The notes: generated from the letters alone by a model not told the origin. A stretch of 17,884 nt of DNA from a bacterium UBP17_UBA6191 (GCA_002422125.1 DITF01000072.1:496-18379); one strand, 5' to 3'. Positions 7,955 to 16,583 are shown, numbered from the stretch's first letter. Numbers and translations are program-made.

Positions 7955-7970
7955 AGAGCCATAAGGCTTT
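7955..7970. terminator. Weak hairpin between convergent genes, possible bidirectional terminator
   Basis: AGAGCC-ATAA-GGCTTT forms a six-pair stem including one G-T pair in the 44-base gap between the convergent protease and HEAT-repeat genes. No run of T follows closely on either strand, so it is a poor intrinsic terminator; position is the main support. Confidence 0.25.
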
Positions 7971-7975
7971 GCATA

Positions 7976-10795
7976 TTATTTCATTTTCTGTCTGGTTCTA
8001 AGGATTAGGGCCGTGACATCTTCGGGGAGTTCTTCTCTGGTTTGGAGTTGGGCAAAAATTTGTTCGGCCTTGGAAGAATCGCCTTGCACAAAATAGAGAA
8101 GAGCAAGGTTGCAAAGGGTTTTGATGTCATCGGGGCGATGGCGCAAGATTTCGTGAAAGGCTTTTTCTGCTTTGGGGTATTCTTTAAGTTCGGCATGGGC
8201 ACGGGCCTTTAAGGTGACATATTTGATTTTTTGGCTTAAGGCAATGGCTTGATTGATGTTTTTGAGGGCCGCCTTAAAATCGCGTTTTTGCAAACATTCA
8301 GAAGCCTTGCGAAACATGGTTTCGGCCTGTTCGGTTCGGGAGGCTTCCACATGATCTCTTAAAAGCTTTTGCCAGACTTCTTCCCCCAGGATTTTACGCA
8401 TGGCATCACGAATATGCACACGAAGTACGGAATCGGCTTGAACCAAAGACTCCTTAAGGGCAGGAATGGCATCCTGAAGTTTTAAGAAACCCAAGGCATC
8501 AGAGGCGGCCTTTTGCAAAGACCAGGTGTCCTGTTTCAGATATTGGATGAGTTTAGGCATGTCAGAGCTATCCCCACAGCGGCCTAAAGCCTGGATGAGT
8601 AGTTCCACTAAGGCCAAATCTTCGGTTTTTGCTAAGGCCTCTCTTAGAACTGGCCCCAACCTTTGATCGCCTATGGCTATACAGGCTTTTACAAAATCTT
8701 CCAGCAAATCTTCTAAACCAGTACTGGAAAATCTGAGTAAATCAGGAACCAAAGATACATCCCCCATTCTGGTTATGGCTCGTAAAGCCTGACTTTGCAA
8801 AAGCCAGTTATCTTCAGATAAAGCTGCCTGAATGCTGGGGTAAACCTCAGATCCGCCTAATTTCCCAAGGGTTTCCAAGGCCAGAAGTTTAAGCTCCAGA
8901 TCCTCTGATTCCATTAAAGGCAGTACCCAAGCCAAAGCCTTTTTGTCTCCAATCCGTCCAAAAGCTTCCACGACCTGCCGGCGAATGGAGGTATATTCAT
9001 CCTGCAACACTTCGGCTAAAAAAGGCACAGCCCGAGCTGATCCAATCGAACCCAAGGCCTGCACCGCATTACTTCTAACCTTCCAGTCTGAAGATTCCAA
9101 AAGCGGTAAAAAAGCGTCACACAACTCTTCGCCTACCTTGGCGGCAATCTGAGATGCCCAATAGTGCTCCTCACGATTATCCCCGCGCAAAAGTTCCAGT
9201 ACTGCCTCTCTGGCCCGATCGGGATCTGAGGATAAAACATTGGCCGTCACCTGATAGACTGAACGGGGCCATCGTTCCTTAAAAACTTGTAACAATCGGC
9301 TTTGGGCCAGAGTTCCCATATCTTTTAGAATGGCCTGCACATTCTCCACAATTCCAGATTGGCGACAGGATAAACAACGAATCAAAGCATCCAGATAGGA
9401 TCGATCTCTCTCGCCTTTTAAAGAACGAGTCATCCAAAAAATTCGGTTTTCGTCCTTGCCCGATAATATCTCAATGACCAAATCCTTTTGATGCCAGTTC
9501 ATTTGCCGAATCGCATCCGATGCCGCAGTTCTTAAAACCCAGTCCGGATCATCAAAGATGGAAACCAAAGCTGGATAAAATCTGGGGTCCTGCATTCCCT
9601 GCATAATCTGAATCACCCAATACTTCTGATTGGCAGTCCCAGCATTCAGGTTTTCCATTAGAATTTGTGGTTCCGGCTTTAACTTAACAATACTGCGGGC
9701 GGCCTCATTACGAATCTTCCAATGCTCATGCTCCAAAAGCCCCATCAATACAGCTAATACTTCCTCATCATCACTAAAATCAGCTAAGGCCTGAATGGAC
9801 AAAATCTGGATATCCCCTTCTTCTTCAGAACTCAGAGTCAGAAAAATGGAGCGAGCCACCGGGGCCTTCATACGCCTTAAAGCATTCAGAATCCAAAAAC
9901 GACCTTCCCTATCCCGTTCATGAAACTTTTCCAATAGCGGGGCAATGGATAAGTCCCCGATCTGGGACAAGGATTTAGCCGAGCCAAAGCGGATAATCCT
10001 TGAGTCGTCTTCAAGTCTGGATAATAGATGAGACAGGGCATGCTCTCCTAAATCGGTGAGAGCCTGAATTGCCATATCTCTGACCCGTTCTGAGCCATGG
10101 TGTAACCAGGGAATGAGCATAGGAACCGATTCCGGCATGCCCAGTTTTCCAATGGCTTCCAGCCCTGCACACAATATATCCTCATCGCTGGTATCAGCCA
10201 TGATCTTCTGAATGGTTTCAAGCTCTCCACGAAGACGCAGATCCCCAACTAGTTTCAAGAGCCAGAAAATCACCTCTCGATGAAGTCCCTTTTTGCGTAA
10301 AGCCTGAGTAATGGCTGCATGGCCTTTGGATCCTGCTAGCATCATGGTGTGGTAAACCTGATGCTTCTTATTCCAGTTGGAGCTAGTCAATTCCTCAAGA
10401 ATTCTGGGATACAGATTTTCCTTGTAGCGACTCAGATACAAAGAAGCCAAAGACCTAACATCTAAATCAGGATCGGCTAACATATCGACTAGAGGTTGAA
10501 AACCGGCCGCGGCCCCACTGCGACCGACAATGCGCACAACCTCAAGTCTGACCAGTCGGGAAGAGTCAGAAAACAGACTTAAAAACTCCTGAAGCACGGC
10601 ACTATCCAGCATGGTCTGCAGGCCAACTACCGACCAGTAACGAACCTCGGCATTCTGATCCTTCAAAGCCTTAATCAATGACTTTTTTGCAAACTTATCC
10701 GGGGCTTTGGCCAGAGCCTTGGCGGCTTTGATTCGTACGGCTGGGCGACCATCCTGAAGTTGTACCAATAATATATCCAGATCGGCAGAAGACAT
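7976..10795 (-). CDS. Large HEAT-repeat protein with C-terminal TPR domain
   Basis: Most of this 939-residue protein is a solenoid of roughly two dozen HEAT repeats of about 31 residues, from residue 1 to about 820. Typical units are DQNAEVRYWSVVGLQTML, DPDLDVRSLASLYLSRY, SSDWKVRSNAVQALGSIGSA and DEYTSIRRQVVEAFGRIGDK, with the D-xx-VR-xxA-xxALG pattern. A TPR segment follows (about 830-930: QKRDFKAALKNINQAIALSQ, LKEYPKAEKAFHEILRHRPD). No signal peptide or membrane span is visible, so it is probably a cytoplasmic scaffold; some HEAT proteins of this kind are phycobilin-lyase-like in name only. AGAGG stands six bases before the ATG, and the gene starts 14 bases after the stop of the outer-membrane protein gene, so they are likely co-transcribed. 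The last 400 bases have coding-strand base skew opposite to the rest, and this segment includes the TPR part. Confidence 0.9.
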   Translation of the reverse strand: MSSADLDILLVQLQDGRPAVRIKAAKALAKAPDKFAKKSLIKALKDQNAEVRYWSVVGLQTMLDSAVLQEFLSLFSDSSRLVRLEVVRIVGRSGAAAGFQPLVDMLADPDLDVRSLASLYLSRYKENLYPRILEELTSSNWNKKHQVYHTMMLAGSKGHAAITQALRKKGLHREVIFWLLKLVGDLRLRGELETIQKIMADTSDEDILCAGLEAIGKLGMPESVPMLIPWLHHGSERVRDMAIQALTDLGEHALSHLLSRLEDDSRIIRFGSAKSLSQIGDLSIAPLLEKFHERDREGRFWILNALRRMKAPVARSIFLTLSSEEEGDIQILSIQALADFSDDEEVLAVLMGLLEHEHWKIRNEAARSIVKLKPEPQILMENLNAGTANQKYWVIQIMQGMQDPRFYPALVSIFDDPDWVLRTAASDAIRQMNWHQKDLVIEILSGKDENRIFWMTRSLKGERDRSYLDALIRCLSCRQSGIVENVQAILKDMGTLAQSRLLQVFKERWPRSVYQVTANVLSSDPDRAREAVLELLRGDNREEHYWASQIAAKVGEELCDAFLPLLESSDWKVRSNAVQALGSIGSARAVPFLAEVLQDEYTSIRRQVVEAFGRIGDKKALAWVLPLMESEDLELKLLALETLGKLGGSEVYPSIQAALSEDNWLLQSQALRAITRMGDVSLVPDLLRFSSTGLEDLLEDFVKACIAIGDQRLGPVLREALAKTEDLALVELLIQALGRCGDSSDMPKLIQYLKQDTWSLQKAASDALGFLKLQDAIPALKESLVQADSVLRVHIRDAMRKILGEEVWQKLLRDHVEASRTEQAETMFRKASECLQKRDFKAALKNINQAIALSQKIKYVTLKARAHAELKEYPKAEKAFHEILRHRPDDIKTLCNLALLYFVQGDSSKAEQIFAQLQTREELPEDVTALILRTRQKMK

Positions 10796-10809
10796 ACAAA
10801 ACCTCTGAT

Positions 10810-13611
10810 CTAAAAGTCCATGGAAACCTTAACATTATAAACCGTACCAGTATACCCTGTTCCCTTGGAAGATGGGGCCTCTACCTCATGTTTATAAATC
10901 CCCTCCAAAATGGCATCCCTAAAAATTTCCTTTTGCAGGCTTAACTGAATTTTTTGCAAATCACTGTCTTGTTTAGTGATTCGGTCTTCACTGTTACCCT
11001 TGGACAAATCAACTCCAAGGCGTAAATCTGTTTGCATGGGAGTATATAAAACACCTGTACCCAAGGTCATTTCTTCCCGATCTTCACGACCCGTATAATC
11101 ACGACGAATGATGGAGGCATAACCCCTAAGATTCAAATTGATGGTTTTATCTACCTTAAATTCTTCTTCTTCCAGCCCCAAAACATTTTTGGCTAACAGG
11201 TCTTCATCATCACTTTTCAGATACCGTGCCGATACCATCCAATCCTGTCCCAAAGATCTGGTAAGCCCTGTCTCCTGTTCAGCGATTTTCTGATCAAGGG
11301 CGGAAGCGAGATTCAACCGATCCCGATGAGCCAACCGGTAATCAAGCCGAATTTCATAGGGCAGATTCCAGCGCAAGTCATAAGCAATATCCTCATGACT
11401 CGAAAGCATTTTATTTACGACCCTCTCCTCTTCTTCCATGGTGCGAAAACTCAATCGATGATCTAAGTCCCGGCTTTGCTCCCAACGAAGAATCTGGGAT
11501 GTGGTTAATGTCTGAACCGGGTTGGGTGGGGTTATATAGTCTTTTCGCCGCTCAGGATTTTTTAAGTCCACCAGATTAAGATTGGTGGATTCCAAAACCA
11601 GCCTTCTTTTTAGCTCTTCTTTAACTTTAACGGAATAGTCAAACTTTCTCCCGACCCGATAACGAAGATCCATGCCTGTGGCCGAACTTAACAGAGTCTC
11701 TTTGTTGACAAAGTTATCTTCTTCTCTTCTTAAGTATTCAATCTGGGCCTGCAAATCGCGATTGACTCTCCAATTCAAATTTAAGCTGTGATCCTGACTT
11801 TCCTCATTGCGAAAATCTCGCATCATGTCTTCAACTTCGCGCTGACGAAATCCATAGTTCCAGGCCAGACTGGAACCGCCGCGAGATGACAACCCAAAGG
11901 ACTGATTTTGAATTTCAAGGCCAGATACATTTAACACCCGATTTTCTTCTAGATCAGAATCAACATCAACTCTTAACCTCGAGGAAAGATCCCAGGAAAC
12001 CCCGGCATTTTTTTTCCTTTGGGTCTGGTAGTCCCTAAGAATATTACCGGCCCAAGTGGGTTTATTCTCATTTTTGTATCCCGCCCTCACTGGAAGTGAG
12101 CCAATCTGGGATTTTAAGTTGCCCGAAGTCAGAAAAAACTCCGTGGTATCTTTTAGGGGGTCATCGGCTAAATTGGTAACCGATTCCCTTAACAGATGTT
12201 CATAAGAAGTCTTGCCCTGATTGATACTGACTTGCATGCTGTTTTGGTCAATGTCCCCCAAAAGACCACTGTCTTCACCCTGGGTTAAAAATGCGTCTCT
12301 GCCAATAGCTCTGTACCCCGGACTGATTCTTTCCTTCTGTAACGATACCTTGTGAAACTTCCCCGTCTGGGAAAGCCCAAGATCAATAACTGAACCCTTT
12401 TTTAGCGGTAAGGAATTGGAGGCAATATCCAGGTTTTGCACACTTCTTGCCATTTCTACCTGACCCGCCAAACCGTGCCTTAAAGAAAACTTTCCATCCA
12501 TGCCAAAAATGCTGAGTTGCTGTGGGGATAGATTGGTAGATAGCATCATATCTTCATCGATCTGATCCTTAGAAAGAGCCCAGGTCAGACCCAGATGATT
12601 TTTTTCATCAAAATCATATCTTTCCCTAAGACTAAATATACGATTTTTAAAGGCATTCCCATCTCTTAGAGATTCATACTCCACAATAATACTTTCCGTA
12701 TTTTCAATCGGTAAAACCTTCAAATCAAATTGTAGGGTCCCACCCTCATAATCTACGCGGTAATCTACCCCAGAAACAAGTTCCCGCCCATCAATTGTGA
12801 CCCTTTCACTACCCGGAACAATAGGGGCCTTTTTAAGAAGAAATTCTCTTTGTAATCCTTGTCCAAAAAACTGCTCTCTCTCTTCTACCCCTTCGGATCG
12901 GGCCATCAAAAATGAGGAACTTAACTTACGATTTTTGTGGGTTAGGGCAATACCCATGGCTTTTTTGTTGTGAAGAATATATTTGGTATCGGGAATCTTT
13001 AAATCAATCCGGCCCATCTGCAAATCAAAGTTGTCGCCACGAATTCCCAAAAGAATTTTGTCATCCTCGTCTCTTTCCGCCGAATCATCAAAGACGGCAT
13101 GGATGTGTGTTCCTTCCGACACTTCCCCCTGAATGGTGACCCGGGTATGCTGCTCAAACTTGGAGTCCGTAATTGCCATAGGGTTGTTCTGGACAAATTG
13201 GTTAAAGTCTCCCTTGTATTTATAATTATTAAACTCCACACTTTTGGTTCCATAAATCTCCACCGAAGGCTGAAACCGCGGCTTTTTTGCCGCAATTTGT
13301 GGCTGCATCGGGTTTCCTTGGGCTGGTTGGGCCGGTAACACAATCCAGCCTAATCCTTCTCGCGGAATACCTGCGGCCAACAAAAACTCCTCGGTTGTGA
13401 GGGCTTTGGGAGCAGTTGATACAATCGGATCGGCAGTCATTACAGGTGTAGCTGTGACACTCTCTGTTTGGGTTTTTGACTGGGTTGATGGTCGGCTTTT
13501 TCCAAAAAAATAGCGCGCTCGATTTAGTCCCCCCGCATCCAGAGATACAACAATTAAGAGGTATAATAAAAACAATCCTCCTGGGGCTCTAGGGCGATAG
13601 AGTATGCGCAT
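10810..13611 (-). CDS. Predicted outer-membrane beta-barrel protein with SprA-like motif, unknown function
   Basis: From ATG 13611 this is 933 residues; a TTG at 13614 is the alternative start. The N-terminus has a basic stretch and a hydrophobic core (GLFLLYLLIVVSL), fitting a signal peptide or anchor. A Ser/Thr/Pro/Gln-rich linker (about 38-115) follows. Most of the rest reads as amphipathic beta strands with alternating residues and many charged turns. The protein ends in VYNVKVSMDF, a terminal Phe after alternating hydrophobics as in barrel signals recognised by BamA. Around 265-300, VPGSERVTIDGRELVSGVDY followed by RVDYEGGTLQF resembles a motif recurring in SprA-like and other large surface proteins (V-DG-xxL-xxGxDYxIDYxxGxIxF). 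The start overlaps the recombinase stop by one base (TGATG). No family is recognised with certainty; a porin, secretion or adhesion role are all possible. Confidence 0.75.
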   Translation of the reverse strand: MRILYRPRAPGGLFLLYLLIVVSLDAGGLNRARYFFGKSRPSTQSKTQTESVTATPVMTADPIVSTAPKALTTEEFLLAAGIPREGLGWIVLPAQPAQGNPMQPQIAAKKPRFQPSVEIYGTKSVEFNNYKYKGDFNQFVQNNPMAITDSKFEQHTRVTIQGEVSEGTHIHAVFDDSAERDEDDKILLGIRGDNFDLQMGRIDLKIPDTKYILHNKKAMGIALTHKNRKLSSSFLMARSEGVEEREQFFGQGLQREFLLKKAPIVPGSERVTIDGRELVSGVDYRVDYEGGTLQFDLKVLPIENTESIIVEYESLRDGNAFKNRIFSLRERYDFDEKNHLGLTWALSKDQIDEDMMLSTNLSPQQLSIFGMDGKFSLRHGLAGQVEMARSVQNLDIASNSLPLKKGSVIDLGLSQTGKFHKVSLQKERISPGYRAIGRDAFLTQGEDSGLLGDIDQNSMQVSINQGKTSYEHLLRESVTNLADDPLKDTTEFFLTSGNLKSQIGSLPVRAGYKNENKPTWAGNILRDYQTQRKKNAGVSWDLSSRLRVDVDSDLEENRVLNVSGLEIQNQSFGLSSRGGSSLAWNYGFRQREVEDMMRDFRNEESQDHSLNLNWRVNRDLQAQIEYLRREEDNFVNKETLLSSATGMDLRYRVGRKFDYSVKVKEELKRRLVLESTNLNLVDLKNPERRKDYITPPNPVQTLTTSQILRWEQSRDLDHRLSFRTMEEEERVVNKMLSSHEDIAYDLRWNLPYEIRLDYRLAHRDRLNLASALDQKIAEQETGLTRSLGQDWMVSARYLKSDDEDLLAKNVLGLEEEEFKVDKTINLNLRGYASIIRRDYTGREDREEMTLGTGVLYTPMQTDLRLGVDLSKGNSEDRITKQDSDLQKIQLSLQKEIFRDAILEGIYKHEVEAPSSKGTGYTGTVYNVKVSMDF

Positions 13612-14489
13612 CAAACCCCAGCCCTATGATTTCTCGGATGAAAATTCTGATAAGTCCTGTATAGATACTCTTTGGACAAATGGGTATAAATCTGGGTTGT
13701 GGTAATGTTGGAATGCCCTAAAAGCTCTTGCACAATCCTTAAATCCGCCCCATTATCCAAAAGATGGGTGGCAAACGAATGCCGAAAAGTATGGGGGCTT
13801 AGCTCAATTTTTACATTGGCCAACAATGCCAGTCGTTTGATTGTTTTCCAAACAGAAATCCTTGATAGTCTTTTCCCATGTTTGTTTAAAAATACGGCTG
13901 GCTCTGTTTTACTAACCCTTTGTTCCAGCCTTTCTGTCCTTAGGTATTCCTGCAAAGCCTGGCTAGCCATCAGTCCAACCGGAACCCACCTCTCCTTGGA
14001 TCCCTTGCCCAGAACCTTCAAAAATCCTTCCTCAAATTCCAGATTGACTAAATCCAAACCACAAAGCTCAGACACCCGCAAGCCACATCCATACAAGGTT
14101 TCCACAATGGCCTTATCCCGCAAACGATAGGCTCCATCGGCAGTAGCCTTAAGCATGGCTTCGATCTCAGAAACACTCAAACAGGTGGGCAGGGATTTAG
14201 GCAATTTGGGCAAATCAATTCTATCCACGGGACTCGTTATCCGAAGCTGGTTCTGAATCTCCCAGGAGTAATACATCCTCAAACTGGTGATCTTTCTGGC
14301 AATTGACAAAACGCTTAAACCGGCCAAATTCAGAAATTTCAGATATTGCAAAAGGCTTGTTTCCTCATCTTCTGATGAATTTTCCTTATAGATAAACCAC
14401 TGCGACAAATCATTGGCATACGCCTCCTGAGTATTTGCCGACAGGCCTTTTTCTACACGGATATATTGTAAAAACCCTTCTAGCTGCAT
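13611..14489 (-). CDS. xerD: Tyrosine recombinase, XerD-like
   Basis: Xer recombinases resolve chromosome dimers at dif during division. The 292-residue length is standard. The N-terminal SAM-like core-binding domain is present (FLQYIRVEKGLSANTQEAY, SLRMYYSWEI). The catalytic domain holds all active residues: Arg138 (GCGLRVSEL), Lys162 (GKGSKERWVP), His233 and Arg236 (SPHTFRHSFATHL), His259 (LLGHSNITTTQ) and nucleophile Tyr268 (IYTHLS). The SPHTxRH and NGADLR forms and the tail LYRTYQNFHPR favour XerD over XerC, but this is a judgement by eye. Two readings are open: the housekeeping XerD, or an integrase belonging to the adjacent ABC-3C element. The one-base overlap with the downstream envelope gene and typical Xer length favour housekeeping. 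The ribosome binding site before ATG 14489 is weak, and an inverted repeat lies nine to 23 bases upstream. Confidence 0.93.
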   Translation of the reverse strand: MQLEGFLQYIRVEKGLSANTQEAYANDLSQWFIYKENSSEDEETSLLQYLKFLNLAGLSVLSIARKITSLRMYYSWEIQNQLRITSPVDRIDLPKLPKSLPTCLSVSEIEAMLKATADGAYRLRDKAIVETLYGCGLRVSELCGLDLVNLEFEEGFLKVLGKGSKERWVPVGLMASQALQEYLRTERLEQRVSKTEPAVFLNKHGKRLSRISVWKTIKRLALLANVKIELSPHTFRHSFATHLLDNGADLRIVQELLGHSNITTTQIYTHLSKEYLYRTYQNFHPRNHRAGV

Positions 14490-14497
14490 AGCACCGA

Positions 14498-14512
14498 GCA
14501 GACAAAATCTGC
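14498..14512. repeat. Inverted repeat upstream of the xerD-like gene
   Basis: GCAGA-CAAAA-TCTGC is a perfect five-base inverted repeat with a five-base spacer, lying nine bases before the recombinase ATG. It may be an operator or a leader hairpin; no T-run follows on either side, so it is a poor terminator. The surrounding 148-base gap (14490-14637) between the ABC ATPase stop and the recombinase start is A+T rich. I see no convincing -35/-10 pair or terminator in it. Confidence 0.4.
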
Positions 14513-14637
14513 CTAATTATGGTTATTTTCGTACTATTCAGCTATCGTCTGTATAAGGATAATAATAAACAAACCTTGAACAACATCATCTGCTCAAATG
14601 GGAATATCAGTAAGATTGGTATAAATCTAGGGGCAGA

Positions 14638-16365
14638 TCAATCAGGATTTTCAATTCTGAAAAGCTTATCATACTGCGACAATTTAACTACTATATACTC
14701 ATCCTTGTTAAGCTCACTAGGTAGCTTATCTCTTAATATTGAGGTTACAAACTGTATCCCCTTTTTATTGACCAATCTAGCAATATTCAGAAGTTGGTTG
14801 CCATGCATGAGCTCTTTTTTATCGTTGAGTAGAAAGTGCAGGCAGGCAATGTTTTCTTCATCAGCAAACAAGGTATATGCAATGTCAAAACAAGATATTT
14901 CGCCCTGCTTTTTCCCAGAGCTAAAATTGGCATTAAATGCAGAGAATTCATACAACTTGCGTCCCTTATTGTTTGTTTTAGGGTCAGCCTTCAAAAGGTA
15001 CTTTTCCCCATACAGCTTTTCAGAGACCTCAGAAAAGTGCTGGTTGAACTTATTTATCTGTTCTCTTACACGACTAGCAAATTCGTCGGAAAAAATCTCA
15101 TCGTCAATTTTAGACAACTCATCCTTTAAATCATCCAACTTTGATTCCGTTGTTTGGATTTGCTTCAGAGTGTTTTCATATTCGCCCTTTTTATAATACT
15201 TGGCATTAAGATCGGATATAAGTGCCTCCAGACTTTCAAATGAATCACTTTGGGTTACGATAGTGTTCAATCTGGATTCTTCGGCGAGCACAGAATTTAA
15301 TTTCTTATACTGCTCCTCAAGTTGCGACTTAATGTTTGGCAAATCTTGGGCAATAAACCGAACTTTGGACTCTACCATCTTGTTGTGAAAATCATGAAGC
15401 TCTTCAAAGGTCTTCTGTATTCCACCAACCAATGATGTTGCCTGATCATAAATCTGTTTTAACTGCCGCAAGTCTACAGTAGATTTACTAGACTGAGCTT
15501 CTAACTGGGCTTCTAAAATCAATTCTTGGCGCAACTTAAGTCTTCCAATCTCAGATGCAATAACATTGATCTCAAATTTAACTTTGTTCAGCTCATCCAG
15601 ATCTTTTGCAAAATTTGAGTTGAGTTGAAGGGAGTTCTTCTTATGATGAAGATCCGCTATCTCCGACTCGAGTAAGGATAACAATGTTTCGTATGCAGAT
15701 TTTGTTTGCTGACTTTCCAAGCGTTTTTTAAAATTTTCCTCAACCGTAATTTGAGCAGTCAGCCGCTGCTTAACATCCCCACTCCCAAAGTCGCAGCCCA
15801 AAAGGAAGAGGTAAAGCGTTTCATATTCATCATCTCTTGTATATTTGTTTAAGACCTTTAATGTGTTGTTAATACTGAGGTCGCTATAGCGAATGTTGTG
15901 GGCTATTATTTGTCTAATACTTGGCTTTTTTCCATAGTGACCAGGAAACAAAATATTGGTAAGGCCCTCCTCAAAGCTTTCGATAGTTTTATTTACACCA
16001 TCAATGCTTTGAACTTTTTTCTTGCCAGGCAAAAAATTTCGTTGGATGTGAATCTCACGAGAATCTTCATCGCTGAGGTCATCTTTGAGAACCAACGAAA
16101 CATAAACCTCATTTTGCACAAGAAAGTCTTTGACTAGTTTGTTTTCATTCTTAGGATTTTCCGGCTCAATGTATATCTCCTTGTCATTGCCACCAAGACA
16201 ATAGTCGACCAACTTCAAAACCGTAGTCTTACCAACATTGTTGCCAGTCTCTTTACCAACGGTGATAGGTGTTTCATCCACTATGAGATTGAGGCCAGTA
16301 TGGAACGAGATTTCTCGAATTTTGTGTCCATCCCCACGAGTAACTGTCAAAGACTTCAAGAACAT
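14638..16365 (-). CDS. ABC-3C system ATPase with DUF2326-type C-terminus
   Basis: This 575-residue protein is an SMC/RecN-like ABC ATPase. The N-terminal half-domain has Walker A GNNVGKTT at 41-48, after GLNLIVDETP. A long coiled coil occupies about 170-470 (for example ELNKVKFEINVIASEIGRLK and KLDDLKDELSKIDDEIF). The C-terminal half carries SSGKKQGEISCFDIAYTLFA (482-501), HFLLNDKKELMHGNQLLNIA (510-529), and the late motif SILRDKLPSELNKDEY, which match the DUF2326 pattern of ABC three-component systems. In that family the Walker B region usually reads F-L/V-I/L-H-D; here Asn replaces the His (LLND). By family knowledge the ATPase is thought to act as a sensor or motor for the associated SMEK/CTD protein in a predicted conflict system. 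Its ATG overlaps the end of the middle component by ten bases. Codons and composition are visibly A+T richer than in the recombinase gene. Confidence 0.88.
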   Translation of the reverse strand: MFLKSLTVTRGDGHKIREISFHTGLNLIVDETPITVGKETGNNVGKTTVLKLVDYCLGGNDKEIYIEPENPKNENKLVKDFLVQNEVYVSLVLKDDLSDEDSREIHIQRNFLPGKKKVQSIDGVNKTIESFEEGLTNILFPGHYGKKPSIRQIIAHNIRYSDLSINNTLKVLNKYTRDDEYETLYLFLLGCDFGSGDVKQRLTAQITVEENFKKRLESQQTKSAYETLLSLLESEIADLHHKKNSLQLNSNFAKDLDELNKVKFEINVIASEIGRLKLRQELILEAQLEAQSSKSTVDLRQLKQIYDQATSLVGGIQKTFEELHDFHNKMVESKVRFIAQDLPNIKSQLEEQYKKLNSVLAEESRLNTIVTQSDSFESLEALISDLNAKYYKKGEYENTLKQIQTTESKLDDLKDELSKIDDEIFSDEFASRVREQINKFNQHFSEVSEKLYGEKYLLKADPKTNNKGRKLYEFSAFNANFSSGKKQGEISCFDIAYTLFADEENIACLHFLLNDKKELMHGNQLLNIARLVNKKGIQFVTSILRDKLPSELNKDEYIVVKLSQYDKLFRIENPD

Positions 16366-16583
16366 AGCCCTACCGTGCCGTTCTCATCCAAGGTAATCAA
16401 ATTGAGGAGATAAAGCCAGTCAAGACACAATACAAAAACAGCCATACCCATTTTGCGCTCAGCAATTGTCATTTCATACAAGTCCAAGAGCTGCATTGAC
16501 CCCTTGTTTTGTAACACTTCCAGGACAAATGCACCGTTGAAGTAAATAGTTTGCTCAGGGTGAATATTATCTGGAATCAACAT
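16356..16583 (-). CDS. ABC-3C system small middle component (MC6-like)
   Basis: I take ATG 16583, giving 75 residues that begin MLIPDNIHPEQTIYFNGAFV. The frame stays open to 16637, but the extra residues lie wholly inside the SMEK gene and lack conserved features. The pattern, a start M-L-I/L-P-D-N, a hydrophobic helix GAFVLEVL, then VFVLCLDWLYLLNLITLDEN and a short polar end VGLCS, is that of the small middle components linking the ATPase to the effector-bearing protein in ABC-3C loci. The MC6 label is from memory and tentative. It overlaps the SMEK gene by 17 bases and the ATPase gene by ten, so all three products are probably made by coupled translation. Without its neighbours this short protein would not be recognisable. 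Confidence 0.78.
   Translation of the reverse strand: MLIPDNIHPEQTIYFNGAFVLEVLQNKGSMQLLDLYEMTIAERKMGMAVFVLCLDWLYLLNLITLDENGTVGLCS

Noticed and set aside
7976..10795. Tandem DNA repeats underlying the HEAT protein
   Set aside because: The repeats are at the protein-pattern level only; the nucleotide units are diverged, so this is not a DNA repeat array or CRISPR.
13611..14489. The tyrosine recombinase as a phage or island integrase mobilising the ABC-3C genes
   Set aside because: Length, XerD-like motifs and one-base overlap with the downstream envelope gene favour a housekeeping Xer protein. No attachment site or tRNA gene is visible. Not excluded, but not claimed.
14519..15196. A 225-codon plus-strand open frame opposite the ABC ATPase gene
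   Set aside because: It is antisense to a well-supported ATPase with clear motifs, has no recognisable domain, and its composition is explained by the opposite strand.
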